Shown here piece by piece: positions 42,069 to 49,878 of a stretch of DNA of 64,000 bases; within the stretch, counting starts at the first letter, position 1, and each line of letters begins with the position of its first letter. A model generated the notes under the pieces. It searched no databases. It was given only the letters and a program-made list of their open reading frames with translations, and was not told the origin of the DNA. The translations under genes and the position numbers were made by a program. Source of the stretch: Phycisphaeraceae bacterium (lineage in GTDB: Bacteria > Planctomycetota > Phycisphaerae > Phycisphaerales > UBA1924); NCBI GenBank assembly GCA_020639195.1, contig JACKHB010000004.1, positions 372,001 through 436,000 of the forward strand. Direction: 5' to 3'.

Positions 42069-45000
42069 GATGTGTGATCCGCCCCCTTCCCGTCGAGCTT
42101 CTTCGACGGGGCTTTCTCCTCAATCTCCCCGAGCCCGCCGGCGGGCGCCGGGGAGGGCGCCGCGCCTTTGCCCCGTGGGCGCTGGGCGCGCAGTCTACTG
42201 ACCTCGGCGGCGCTCGCTCTTCGAGCCGTGAGCATCTCATCGGCCCAGGCGCGCATCACGGCCAAATCCTGGTGCGTGCGGGCCAGCTCTTCGCGCATCG
42301 CTCCCAACGCATCACTCTGTCCGGGGCGAGCGTCGCCTCTGCTGGCTTTGGCGAGCCGAGCGCGAAGATCGGCGATGGTCGCATCGCGCGTTGCGACCTG
42401 CTTTTCGAGCCATGCCTTGTTCTGCGCCAGCTTCTCGGCCCACTGGCGGAGCTTGGCGTTGCCCTGGCTCTTCTCCGCAAGGACGGCGCGAAGCTGCCCG
42501 AGCGCGGCGTCCCGGGCGGCGAGCTGCCTTTCGAGCCATGCGCGGGCTTTGGCGCTGCCCTCGGTGCGTTCGGCGAGTTGCTTCTCAAGCCAGACCTTGC
42601 TCTCGACGAGCCTGTCCGCCCAGGCCCGGACTCTGGCGTTGCTCTCGGCTCGCTCACCGAGCGTCGTACGGAGCTGGTCGGCGCGTGCGCGGGCCTGACG
42701 GACGGCCTCCTGGCCTTCTTCGATCCGAGCGCGGAGCTTGGCGAGCACGTCATCGCGCGCGGTCGCCCGGGACTCGAGCCACGAACGGGCCTTCTCGTGC
42801 GCGTCCATGCGCTCGCGCAAGCGGGTGATCGAGGCGTCGCGCCGCTCGATTTGCTCTTCGAGCGAGGAGCGGAGTTCGGCCAGGCGGGCGCGAAGCCCCT
42901 CGACGGTCTGGTCGCGCTGCGCGATCTGACCCTCGAGCCAGCGGCGGGCCTCGGTGAGCTTCTCCACCCAGCCACTGAGTTCACGCAGGCGGCCGTCCTT
43001 CTCAGAGAGCTGGTTGTCGAGCCATGCGCGCGCCTTGGCCTGCGCGTCGTTCCACTCTCGGAGCTGCCCGAGCGTCGCGTCGCGCTGGCGGAGGGCGTCG
43101 GAGAGCTCATCGCGCTGTTTCGAGAGCCACTCGCGACCATCCTGGAGCTTCTGGGTCCAATCCCGGAACTCCCCCAGCGCCCGCTCCCGCTCCTGCGCGA
43201 GGCGGCGGAATCGTCCGCGCTCGCGATCGAGCCAGTCCCGGGTGTTCTCGAGCCGTTCGATCCAGCGCCGGTGGTCCGCCAGCGTGCGCTTGTTGGTCCA
43301 CGTCCACGCCAGGCCGGGACGACGAGACCAGTCGTCGAGCCAGTTCAGGCCATGGGCGCAGCGGCTGGCCGATTCGAGCATGATGCCCACATCGGGCAGG
43401 CCGAAGGGAAGCGGCTTCTCGGGCGAGCCCCAGACGTTGAGCCAGTCGGCCTTGATAGCACGTTCGAGTTCACGCAGTCCCGCCTCCCACTGCTCCCGGG
43501 CCTCGTCGCGCCGACCCGCGTTGGCCTCGAGCGATCCGACGAGGTAGCGAGCATCGATCGTCTTGCTGGCCAGCAGCGGGCTGAACGGGAGCACGTCCAT
43601 CTCGGCGCACCGTCGCAGGGCCGACGCGGCCTCCTCCTGCCGACCCGTCGAGAGCAGCAGAAGCCCCGCGGCGAACTGATTGCTGATCCGCCATCGCCAG
43701 GCGTGGGGTGTGCCGTCCGCGCGCTCGTGATACGCGGCGATGCGATCGAGCAAAGACGCAACCTCGTCGGCGTCCATCGCGTCGGACTCGAGCAGCCTGT
43801 AGGCCAGCACACAGAGAGCGCCGCCCTCATCGGCCGAGCCAGGGCGAGCGGCGTCGAGCGCGCGCTGCGCGACGTCGGCGACCAGGGCGCGGTTGGGCGA
43901 TCGCATGCCCATCGAGATCATCGCGCGGAGCAACCACGGATTGTCGAGATCCCTGGCATACGACGCCACATTGAAGCCGGGCGTGCTGAAGTGATCGGGG
44001 TAACCACGCTCGACGTAGCCGGACTTGTCCGCGCCGATCACGTCTCGCGCAAGGACCACGAGGAATCCACGGGCCTCCGCCTCAAGCGAGTCGGCTTCTA
44101 CCTGTCGCATCGAGCGGGTGCCCTCTGGCCCGCTCAGCAGAAACGCCCTCTCAAAGAGGAATCGACCCCCCATTCCATCGCGCAGCGTTGCCCGCATCGC
44201 CTCTCGCGAGGATGTCGCGCCGATGATGAGTCGGCCGCCGGGCACGAGCACGCGATGCGCCTGCACGAGCGCGTCGTCAGCCCGGGCATCGTCGAATGGA
44301 GCATCGATCAGCACGAGCGCGCCCACGGATGAGTCCGCCAGATCGGACAGGTCTGGCGGAGCGGAGCCGGCTTGGAAGGTGAGCGGCAGGCCGTCTCGCT
44401 CGTAGGCCGCGCGGGCCCATTCGAGCAGCGCTGAGTCGTGGCAGAGGCCGGTCACGCCGTGTGCCGCGGTGCCAACGGCCAATGACGCGGCGCCCCAGCC
44501 CGCACCGGCGCTGGCGTCGACAACGACGTCTCCAGCGCGAACGAACACGGCGGCCCGCGTGTACAGCGCTATGGCGAGTTCGGCGTCGAGGCCAACCTCG
44601 TGCATCGCATCGCGCCCGACGGGGCTCTTGGAGAGGTCGGTGGTCGGGCAGGGAAGTTCCTGCCTTCGCTCCATGACGAGCGTGATCTGCCACCCCTCGT
44701 CGTCGAGGGCTTCGAGCGAAACGATCCGCTGGCTGAGGGGGTGGCGCGCGAAGCCGGCCTCGAAGAACCTCGCCTCCCACCAGTCTCGGTCGCGCACAGT
44801 CAGGTGCCAGAGCCTGTCGCGGTCGGGCGTGACCGCGAGTCGGACGAAGCAGAATCGCCGGGCGACGCGGCGCAACTCGGCCAAGGCGCGCGGAACATCC
44901 TCCTCCGAGAGGTGCTCGAGCACATCGGTCGAAACCACTGTCTCGACCGCGCCGTCGCCGAACGGGATCTCCAGGATCGAGCCGATCGAGAATCGCCCGG

Positions 45001-45307
45001 GCGCGGTTTTCAGCGCCGCTTCCACCGGCGCCTGGGCGATGTCCACGCCCCGGGCGTCAACTCCCCGGCGCAGCAGCGTGCGCACCAGCCACCCCATGCC
45101 GCAGCCGACATCGAGGACCGAGCCACCGCCGCAGACCGACAGGATCTGGTCCGCGATGGGCTCCGGGTCGGCGAACGAGTGCGAGCCCCATCGATCGGGT
45201 CGCGACCAGTAGTCCTGGTACATCGAGGCGTAGTCCACCGGGCCGGCGGGACCCGACGCGGACTCGGCCGGCTGGACCGGTGGCTGGCTAGGCGTCGGTG
45301 ACGACAT
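42065..45307 (-). CDS. double SAM-methyltransferase fused to long coiled coil, candidate chain terminator/ruler
   Basis: A 1080-residue protein from ATG 45307 (MSSPTPSQPP), overlapping the Wzt stop by 20 nt. Residues of about 35-230 form a class I methyltransferase with motif I VLDVGCGMG at 64-72 and DVLEHLSEEDVPRALAELRR. Residues of about 235-425 hold a second, more divergent methyltransferase (DVVVDASAGAGWG at 260-272, VLVPGGRLIIGATSS). Residues of about 450-650 are helical and TPR-like. From about 680 to 1044 the protein is a nearly continuous charged coiled coil with recurring Trp pairs ten residues apart. WbdD proteins cap O-antigen chains with a methyltransferase and set their length with a coiled coil; the position between Wzt and a glycosyltransferase fits such a role here. 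No kinase domain is seen. The functional call is inference. Confidence 0.8.
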   Translation of the reverse strand: MSSPTPSQPPVQPAESASGPAGPVDYASMYQDYWSRPDRWGSHSFADPEPIADQILSVCGGGSVLDVGCGMGWLVRTLLRRGVDARGVDIAQAPVEAALKTAPGRFSIGSILEIPFGDGAVETVVSTDVLEHLSEEDVPRALAELRRVARRFCFVRLAVTPDRDRLWHLTVRDRDWWEARFFEAGFARHPLSQRIVSLEALDDEGWQITLVMERRQELPCPTTDLSKSPVGRDAMHEVGLDAELAIALYTRAAVFVRAGDVVVDASAGAGWGAASLAVGTAAHGVTGLCHDSALLEWARAAYERDGLPLTFQAGSAPPDLSDLADSSVGALVLIDAPFDDARADDALVQAHRVLVPGGRLIIGATSSREAMRATLRDGMGGRFLFERAFLLSGPEGTRSMRQVEADSLEAEARGFLVVLARDVIGADKSGYVERGYPDHFSTPGFNVASYARDLDNPWLLRAMISMGMRSPNRALVADVAQRALDAARPGSADEGGALCVLAYRLLESDAMDADEVASLLDRIAAYHERADGTPHAWRWRISNQFAAGLLLLSTGRQEEAASALRRCAEMDVLPFSPLLASKTIDARYLVGSLEANAGRRDEAREQWEAGLRELERAIKADWLNVWGSPEKPLPFGLPDVGIMLESASRCAHGLNWLDDWSRRPGLAWTWTNKRTLADHRRWIERLENTRDWLDRERGRFRRLAQERERALGEFRDWTQKLQDGREWLSKQRDELSDALRQRDATLGQLREWNDAQAKARAWLDNQLSEKDGRLRELSGWVEKLTEARRWLEGQIAQRDQTVEGLRARLAELRSSLEEQIERRDASITRLRERMDAHEKARSWLESRATARDDVLAKLRARIEEGQEAVRQARARADQLRTTLGERAESNARVRAWADRLVESKVWLEKQLAERTEGSAKARAWLERQLAARDAALGQLRAVLAEKSQGNAKLRQWAEKLAQNKAWLEKQVATRDATIADLRARLAKASRGDARPGQSDALGAMREELARTHQDLAVMRAWADEMLTARRASAAEVSRLRAQRPRGKGAAPSPAPAGGLGEIEEKAPSKKLDGKGADHTS

Positions 45308-46769
45308 GGGCCTCCATCCCCAGATCGCAGAGGCCGCCAAAGTACCTCTCGTCCTTGGACATGCGGACCGTGAAGAACGCGGCCTCGTCCACCCAGTGCA
45401 ACGTGCGCTCGTCGCCGTAGAAGCGGTCCTTCTCTTCGGCGATCATGGCCTGGACCTCGTAGAACCCCGCGCCAAGTCGGCACGGACAGACGAGATCCAC
45501 GGTGACGGTCTCGCCCGCGCGGAACTCGCGATCCCAGAACACCGGCGGCCGATCGGTGGGGTCGTTGGCGGCCCACGTCTCGATGTCCTGATTGAGCGTG
45601 CCCCAGGAGTAGACCTTGACGCCCTCCTTGTTGCGAAGCCGGATCGCGACGCAGAGGTGGGTGAGGTCCCGCAGGATCCGGGAAGCGATGCGGATGCGGA
45701 TCTGCTCGCCGGGCTTGAAGTGCCCGCAGCTCTCGCCGGAATCGTCGAGCACCTGGACCTGCTCGATGTGGGCGTCCAGGTCGCCGAACGAGCGCGCCGC
45801 CGCGGCGCCGGTTGCCTGCTTGACCTCGACGGGCGCCTGACCGTTGGACGCGGGCTGGCCGTTGGCCGACGGCGGTGGCCCATCGGCTTGACGAGTCTTG
45901 GCGGCCTCCTTGGCGAACTGCGCCATCTTTCCCGAGGCCCAGCGCTTCTCCTCCTGGTGCAGGAGTCGGCGGTACTCGAGTGTCACCTCGCCGGGCTCAC
46001 CGACCGACCTGAGTTCGCCGCGATGAAGCAGCAGCGCGCGGGTAGTAATCGTGCGCACGATCTCGGGCTGGTGGCTGACAAAGAGCAGCGTGGTGCCGCT
46101 CTGTCGCAGTGCGCGGAGCCGCTGGTGGCAACGCTTCTGGAACAGATTGTCCCCGACCGAGAGCGCCTCGTCGATGATCAGGATGTCGGGCTCGAGCTGG
46201 ACCTGCACGCTGAAGGCCAGGCGCATCTTCATGCCCGAGGAATATGTCTTGACCGGCTGGTCCATGAATTCGCCGATGTCGGCGAAGCGCGCGATCTCGT
46301 CGAACCGCTCGGCGATCTGCTTGCGGGTGATGCCCAGGATCGAGCCATAGAGATAGACGTTCTCACGTCCTGTGAATTCCGGATTGATGCCGCCGCCGAG
46401 TTCGAGCAGAGCCGCGACGCGTCCCCGCACGCGGACCTCGCCCTCGGTCGGGGCCATCACGCCGGCGATGATCTGCATGAGCGTGCTCTTGCCCGAGCCG
46501 TTTCGGCCCAGCACACCGATCGCCTCGCCCCGACGAACCTCCAGAGAGACATCGCGGAGAGCCCAGAAGTCCCGGCCCCAGTCGCGCCCCGTCCACCCCA
46601 GCATGACCTGGCGCAACCGATGCCCCGGCGACTGGAACATCCTGTAGCTCTTGCCGACGCCGCGAATGCTGATGACCACGTCCGAGGCGGGCGCGTCGAG
46701 CGCCGAGCCGGTGGGCTCCGCGTCGGGCCTGGCGGCCTGGGCCGGGGCGGCGATCGTCTCAGAGGACAT
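45288..46769 (-). CDS. polysaccharide ABC transporter ATP-binding protein with C-terminal substrate domain (Wzt-like)
   Basis: A 493-residue protein. The ATPase domain (about 30-270) has Walker A GRNGSGKST at 88-96, a signature SSGMKMRLAF at 177-186, Walker B ILIIDE at 196-201 and the H-loop His233. After a Gln/Pro-rich linker (about 290-325) comes a domain of about 165 residues (EQVQVLDDSGESCGHFKPGE, VFWDREFRAGETVTVDLVCP) with the arrangement of the Wzt C-terminal carbohydrate-binding domain. In O9a-type systems that domain recognises the methyl- or phospho-methyl-capped end of the polymer. Its stop overlaps the methyltransferase start and its start overlaps the permease stop by 11 nt, so the three are translationally coupled. 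Confidence 0.92.
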   Translation of the reverse strand: MSSETIAAPAQAARPDAEPTGSALDAPASDVVISIRGVGKSYRMFQSPGHRLRQVMLGWTGRDWGRDFWALRDVSLEVRRGEAIGVLGRNGSGKSTLMQIIAGVMAPTEGEVRVRGRVAALLELGGGINPEFTGRENVYLYGSILGITRKQIAERFDEIARFADIGEFMDQPVKTYSSGMKMRLAFSVQVQLEPDILIIDEALSVGDNLFQKRCHQRLRALRQSGTTLLFVSHQPEIVRTITTRALLLHRGELRSVGEPGEVTLEYRRLLHQEEKRWASGKMAQFAKEAAKTRQADGPPPSANGQPASNGQAPVEVKQATGAAAARSFGDLDAHIEQVQVLDDSGESCGHFKPGEQIRIRIASRILRDLTHLCVAIRLRNKEGVKVYSWGTLNQDIETWAANDPTDRPPVFWDREFRAGETVTVDLVCPCRLGAGFYEVQAMIAEEKDRFYGDERTLHWVDEAAFFTVRMSKDERYFGGLCDLGMEAHVVTDA

Positions 46770-47643
46770 CGGCGAACCCCCTGCGCCAACGCATGAACAT
46801 GGCGTACGCGAACGGCATGGAGATGGCCGCGGCCACCATCCACGCGCCCCAGAGCGTCCAGTCCGGCATCTGGCCCATGAGCAGCGTCTTGCGGGCGCCC
46901 TCCACGACGGGCGTCATCGGGTTGAGATACAGGATCCAGCGCAGGTCCTCGGGGACGCGCTCGAGTGTGTAGAAGATCGGCGTAAGGAAGAAGAGCATCC
47001 GCTGCACCAGCGGCCCCATGATCTGCTGGAGATCGGGGATGTAGACCCCGAGCGCGGACACGACCCATCCCACGCTGATCGCCACGAGCACGGCGGGAAG
47101 CACGACGATCGGATACAGGGCGATGGTCCAGGAGAACTGACCGCCCGTGATGAGGTTCAGCAGCATGACCACGCCGATGCCCATGCAGGCGTGCATGAGG
47201 GTGACGAGCACGCTGGTGATCGCGAAGATCTCGACGGGGAACACCATCCGCTTCACGAAATTGACGCGATTGGCGACCAGCCCGGCCGATCGCCCGAGTG
47301 GTTCGGCGAAGATGGAGAACGTCATCAACCCAGCGAGCATGAACGTCGCGAACTGGAGAGAGGTCTCCTCGTTGCGCCCGCTCAGCCGGGCGCGGAGAAT
47401 GGTGCTGAACACGAGCGTGTAGACCGACACCATGATCAGCGGCGTGAGGACGTTCCACATCGCGCCCAGGTGTGTGCCGCGATGACGGGTCTTGGACTCC
47501 CGGATCGTGAATTGGCGGATGAGATCCCGCTTGGCCCACACGTCGGCGGCGAACGCAAGCGGATTGAGCAGCCCCAGGACAGACTCACCGCGCGGGCTGT
47601 TCAGCCCAACCCCGACGCCCGACGCGACACCGACGCGTGCCAT
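46759..47643 (-). CDS. polysaccharide ABC transporter permease (Wzm-like)
   Basis: A 294-residue integral membrane protein of the ABC-2 export type. After a cytoplasmic amphipathic region (LIRQFTIRESKTRHRGTHLG) about six membrane segments follow, for example NVLTPLIMVSVYTLVFSTIL, ITSVLVTLMHACMGIGVVML, ALYPIVVLPAVLVAISVGWV and WMVAAAISMPFAYAMFM. The motif FLTPIFYTLERVPEDLRWIL, then YLNPMTPVVEGARK, is characteristic of Wzm/KpsM-like polysaccharide and teichoic acid exporters. It forms the channel for the glycan energised by the adjacent Wzt-like protein. The gene starts 25 nt after the sulfotransferase gene. Confidence 0.92.
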   Translation of the reverse strand: MARVGVASGVGVGLNSPRGESVLGLLNPLAFAADVWAKRDLIRQFTIRESKTRHRGTHLGAMWNVLTPLIMVSVYTLVFSTILRARLSGRNEETSLQFATFMLAGLMTFSIFAEPLGRSAGLVANRVNFVKRMVFPVEIFAITSVLVTLMHACMGIGVVMLLNLITGGQFSWTIALYPIVVLPAVLVAISVGWVVSALGVYIPDLQQIMGPLVQRMLFFLTPIFYTLERVPEDLRWILYLNPMTPVVEGARKTLLMGQMPDWTLWGAWMVAAAISMPFAYAMFMRWRRGFADVL

Positions 47644-47668
47644 GGACGTGCTCGCTCCCTCTCGTGTC

Positions 47669-48661
47669 CTACCAGGACGCGTCCGGCTCGTAGCCGAGCT
47701 CGATCAGCGTCTCTCCCGCGAGTTCCTTGAACACGGCCCGATCCTCGTCGGTGAAGTGATTGCGCCAGTCGCCGACGATGCCCTTGCGGGTCCACTCCAC
47801 CGGGTTTTCCTCACCGGGTTTGCGTCCGCCCGAGTGCTTCTCGAACGTGTTTTTTTCGACCGCCGCTCGCACGATGGACTCGTCGGCACTCACGCCGAGA
47901 AACTCAAAGACGTGCGCAATCTCGGTGGGCTCCTGCCGCAGCGCCTCATAGCGAAGCTCGAGGAAGCGGTCGCCGTAGAGCGCCCGGGCGCGGGCACGGC
48001 CCTCGACGCAGGAGCGCCAGTATCTCGCAAACGGTGTCAGCGTGGCACGCGTGAACAACGGCACGGGATCGCCCTCACGCTCGACGTGGAAGCGGTACGC
48101 GCGCCGCGCATCCTCCGCCGCGTCGCCGAAGAACCCGAAGTCCTTGTACCGGAACTTGAGGAACATGTCGCTGACGACGCTGTCTCGCCCGTCGCGGATC
48201 ATGTGGATCAGGCGGGCCTCAGGGAACAGGCGGTGCAGCTCATCCACCTTGGTGCAGTAGAACGTCGTGGTCTTGTCGCCGATCAATCGGAGGCGATCGG
48301 GGTTCTTCCAGGGAGCCCTCGCCGCGGCCTCTCGCATGAGGGCCTCGGCCATGGCCCGCTGCACCAGCGTCACGGCGTCGCTGGGTGGGATCTCTTTCAA
48401 CCACGAGACTTTCGACGAGGGCAGAGACATCCACCTCTCGAAGGCCTCGCGATTGAGCCACTGCTCGAGCGAGCCCCCCGCATCATTCAGAAGCCACCCC
48501 TCGCTCTTGATGAGGATCTCAGGGTGCGAGTTGAGCGTGGACGTCACCCAGGTGGTCCCGCTGCGGCGGCTTCCGCCGAGAAAGAAGTAGCTCGGAGGCG
48601 CCTGAGGACGCTCGAGCGCGTTCTTGTAGAAAGTGGCGGGCGCGGCGGCGACGGCGGTCAT
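47669..48661 (-). CDS. sulfotransferase
   Basis: A 330-residue protein from ATG 48661, with AGGAA five nt upstream. The 5'-phosphosulfate loop is near residue 30 (FFLGGSRRSGTTWVTSTLNS), and the 3'-phosphate-binding segment is RLIHMIRDGRDSVVSDMFLK near 153-172. The C-terminal RKGIVGDWRNHFTDED is typical of cytosolic-type sulfotransferases. It transfers sulfate from PAPS to an acceptor hydroxyl or amine, here plausibly a sugar of the exported glycan because the gene heads the Wzm-Wzt operon. A second, related sulfotransferase lies 187 nt upstream on the same strand. Confidence 0.9.
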   Translation of the reverse strand: MTAVAAAPATFYKNALERPQAPPSYFFLGGSRRSGTTWVTSTLNSHPEILIKSEGWLLNDAGGSLEQWLNREAFERWMSLPSSKVSWLKEIPPSDAVTLVQRAMAEALMREAAARAPWKNPDRLRLIGDKTTTFYCTKVDELHRLFPEARLIHMIRDGRDSVVSDMFLKFRYKDFGFFGDAAEDARRAYRFHVEREGDPVPLFTRATLTPFARYWRSCVEGRARARALYGDRFLELRYEALRQEPTEIAHVFEFLGVSADESIVRAAVEKNTFEKHSGGRKPGEENPVEWTRKGIVGDWRNHFTDEDRAVFKELAGETLIELGYEPDASW

Positions 48662-48848
48662 CGGCAGTTCCTGCGCAAATCGGCTCGCGGCCGTTCCCGG
48701 CCGCAAACAATCGGTCTCTATTCGGAGACGGCGCTCCCCACTCGCGGCGTCCTGTCAGAGGCCGGGGCTGGCTCGCTCGCCAAGGCCGATCCTAGAAGGC
48801 CGCGAGTGCAAAGCCAACCGCCTTCCGTGGACTCCTCACAGACTCCGA

Positions 48849-49871
48849 TCACCTCGGGGCTCCCCCCGGCGGCGCCGGGCTCGCATCGACCCACGCGTCG
48901 TCCGGTTCGTATCCCAGGCGCACCAGCCAGGAGCCGGCAACCTCGAGGAAGACTCGCCGATCTTCGGGCGTCATCCACGCGCGCCAGTCCCCCACCACGC
49001 CCTTTCGGGCGACGGGATCCCGCGGATCCGCCTCGCCCGGTTGTCTCCCGCCCGAGACCCGCTGGAAGCGATTCCGTTCAACACAGTTGGCCAGGACCTG
49101 CGCGTCGCTCTGAACGCCGAGGAAGTCCAGTACGCCAGCCACGCGGATGGGATCGGCCACCAGTTGCTCGTAGCGCACTTCGAGGAATCGGCCCGCGTAG
49201 GCCGCCGCGGCGTGCTGCGCATTCTCGATGCTCTCGACCCAGGTGGACGTGAGCGAGGTGAGCGTATCCCGATCGAACAACGGAACGGCCGGGCCTTTGC
49301 CCTCCACGTGGTACCGGTAGGCCGCGCGCGCGTGCGCGGGCCCACCGCCGGGGAATCCGTCAAAGGCCCGATGGGCAAAGCGAAAGAACATGTCGCTCAC
49401 GACCGTATCGCGTCCATCGCGCACGACGTTCACAAGCCGGGCGTCGGGCAGCACGCGGCGCAGCAGGTCGAGCCGGCGCAGCGCGTGGATGGTGCTCTTC
49501 TCGCCGATGACCGAGAGTTCCGAATAGTTCTTCCACGGCGATCGCATCGCCGCATGGTGCATCAGCGACTCGAGCATGCCTCGGACCAGGATCGGCTCGA
49601 GTTCCTCGCGCGAGACGTGCGCGAGCCACCCGCCTCGGGCCGAGGGCAACGCGGCCCAACGGTCGAGCACGCCCCGGTCGAGCCAGTGCTCGGCGGAAGT
49701 CTCCTCGTCGCGGAGCAGTCGTCCCTCGTTCTTGATCATCACCGCGGGGTGCGTCGAGAGCATCGAGCACAGCCACGTCGTGCCGCTCCGCCGGTTGCCC
49801 GTGATCAGCGCGTAGGTCAGGTTGCGACGCGGCGCATCGATCGCGACTTGGCGGGCCGATCGGGAGGACAC
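48849..49871 (-). CDS. sulfotransferase, paralogue of the neighbouring one
   Basis: A 340-residue protein. GTG 49871 is chosen: it lies 7 nt after the aminopeptidase stop and gives a protein the size of its paralogue; the frame is open further upstream but would run inside the aminopeptidase gene. PAPS-binding motifs are LITGNRRSGTTWLCSMLSTH and RLVNVVRDGRDTVVSDMFFR. The C-terminal RKGVVGDWRAWMTPEDRRVF corresponds to that of the downstream paralogue. The two enzymes probably modify different positions or sugars. The 187-nt gap after it (48662-48848) may hold the promoter of the export operon; I see no clear hairpin there. Confidence 0.87.
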   Translation of the reverse strand: MSSRSARQVAIDAPRRNLTYALITGNRRSGTTWLCSMLSTHPAVMIKNEGRLLRDEETSAEHWLDRGVLDRWAALPSARGGWLAHVSREELEPILVRGMLESLMHHAAMRSPWKNYSELSVIGEKSTIHALRRLDLLRRVLPDARLVNVVRDGRDTVVSDMFFRFAHRAFDGFPGGGPAHARAAYRYHVEGKGPAVPLFDRDTLTSLTSTWVESIENAQHAAAAYAGRFLEVRYEQLVADPIRVAGVLDFLGVQSDAQVLANCVERNRFQRVSGGRQPGEADPRDPVARKGVVGDWRAWMTPEDRRVFLEVAGSWLVRLGYEPDDAWVDASPAPPGGAPR

Positions 49872-49878
49872 GGCGAGG

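Noticed and set aside
42074..44332. 752-residue plus-strand frame opposite the methyltransferase/coiled-coil gene
   Set aside because: Leu/Arg/Gly-rich mirror of the coiled-coil codons. The minus strand is coupled by overlapping stops and starts to its neighbours.
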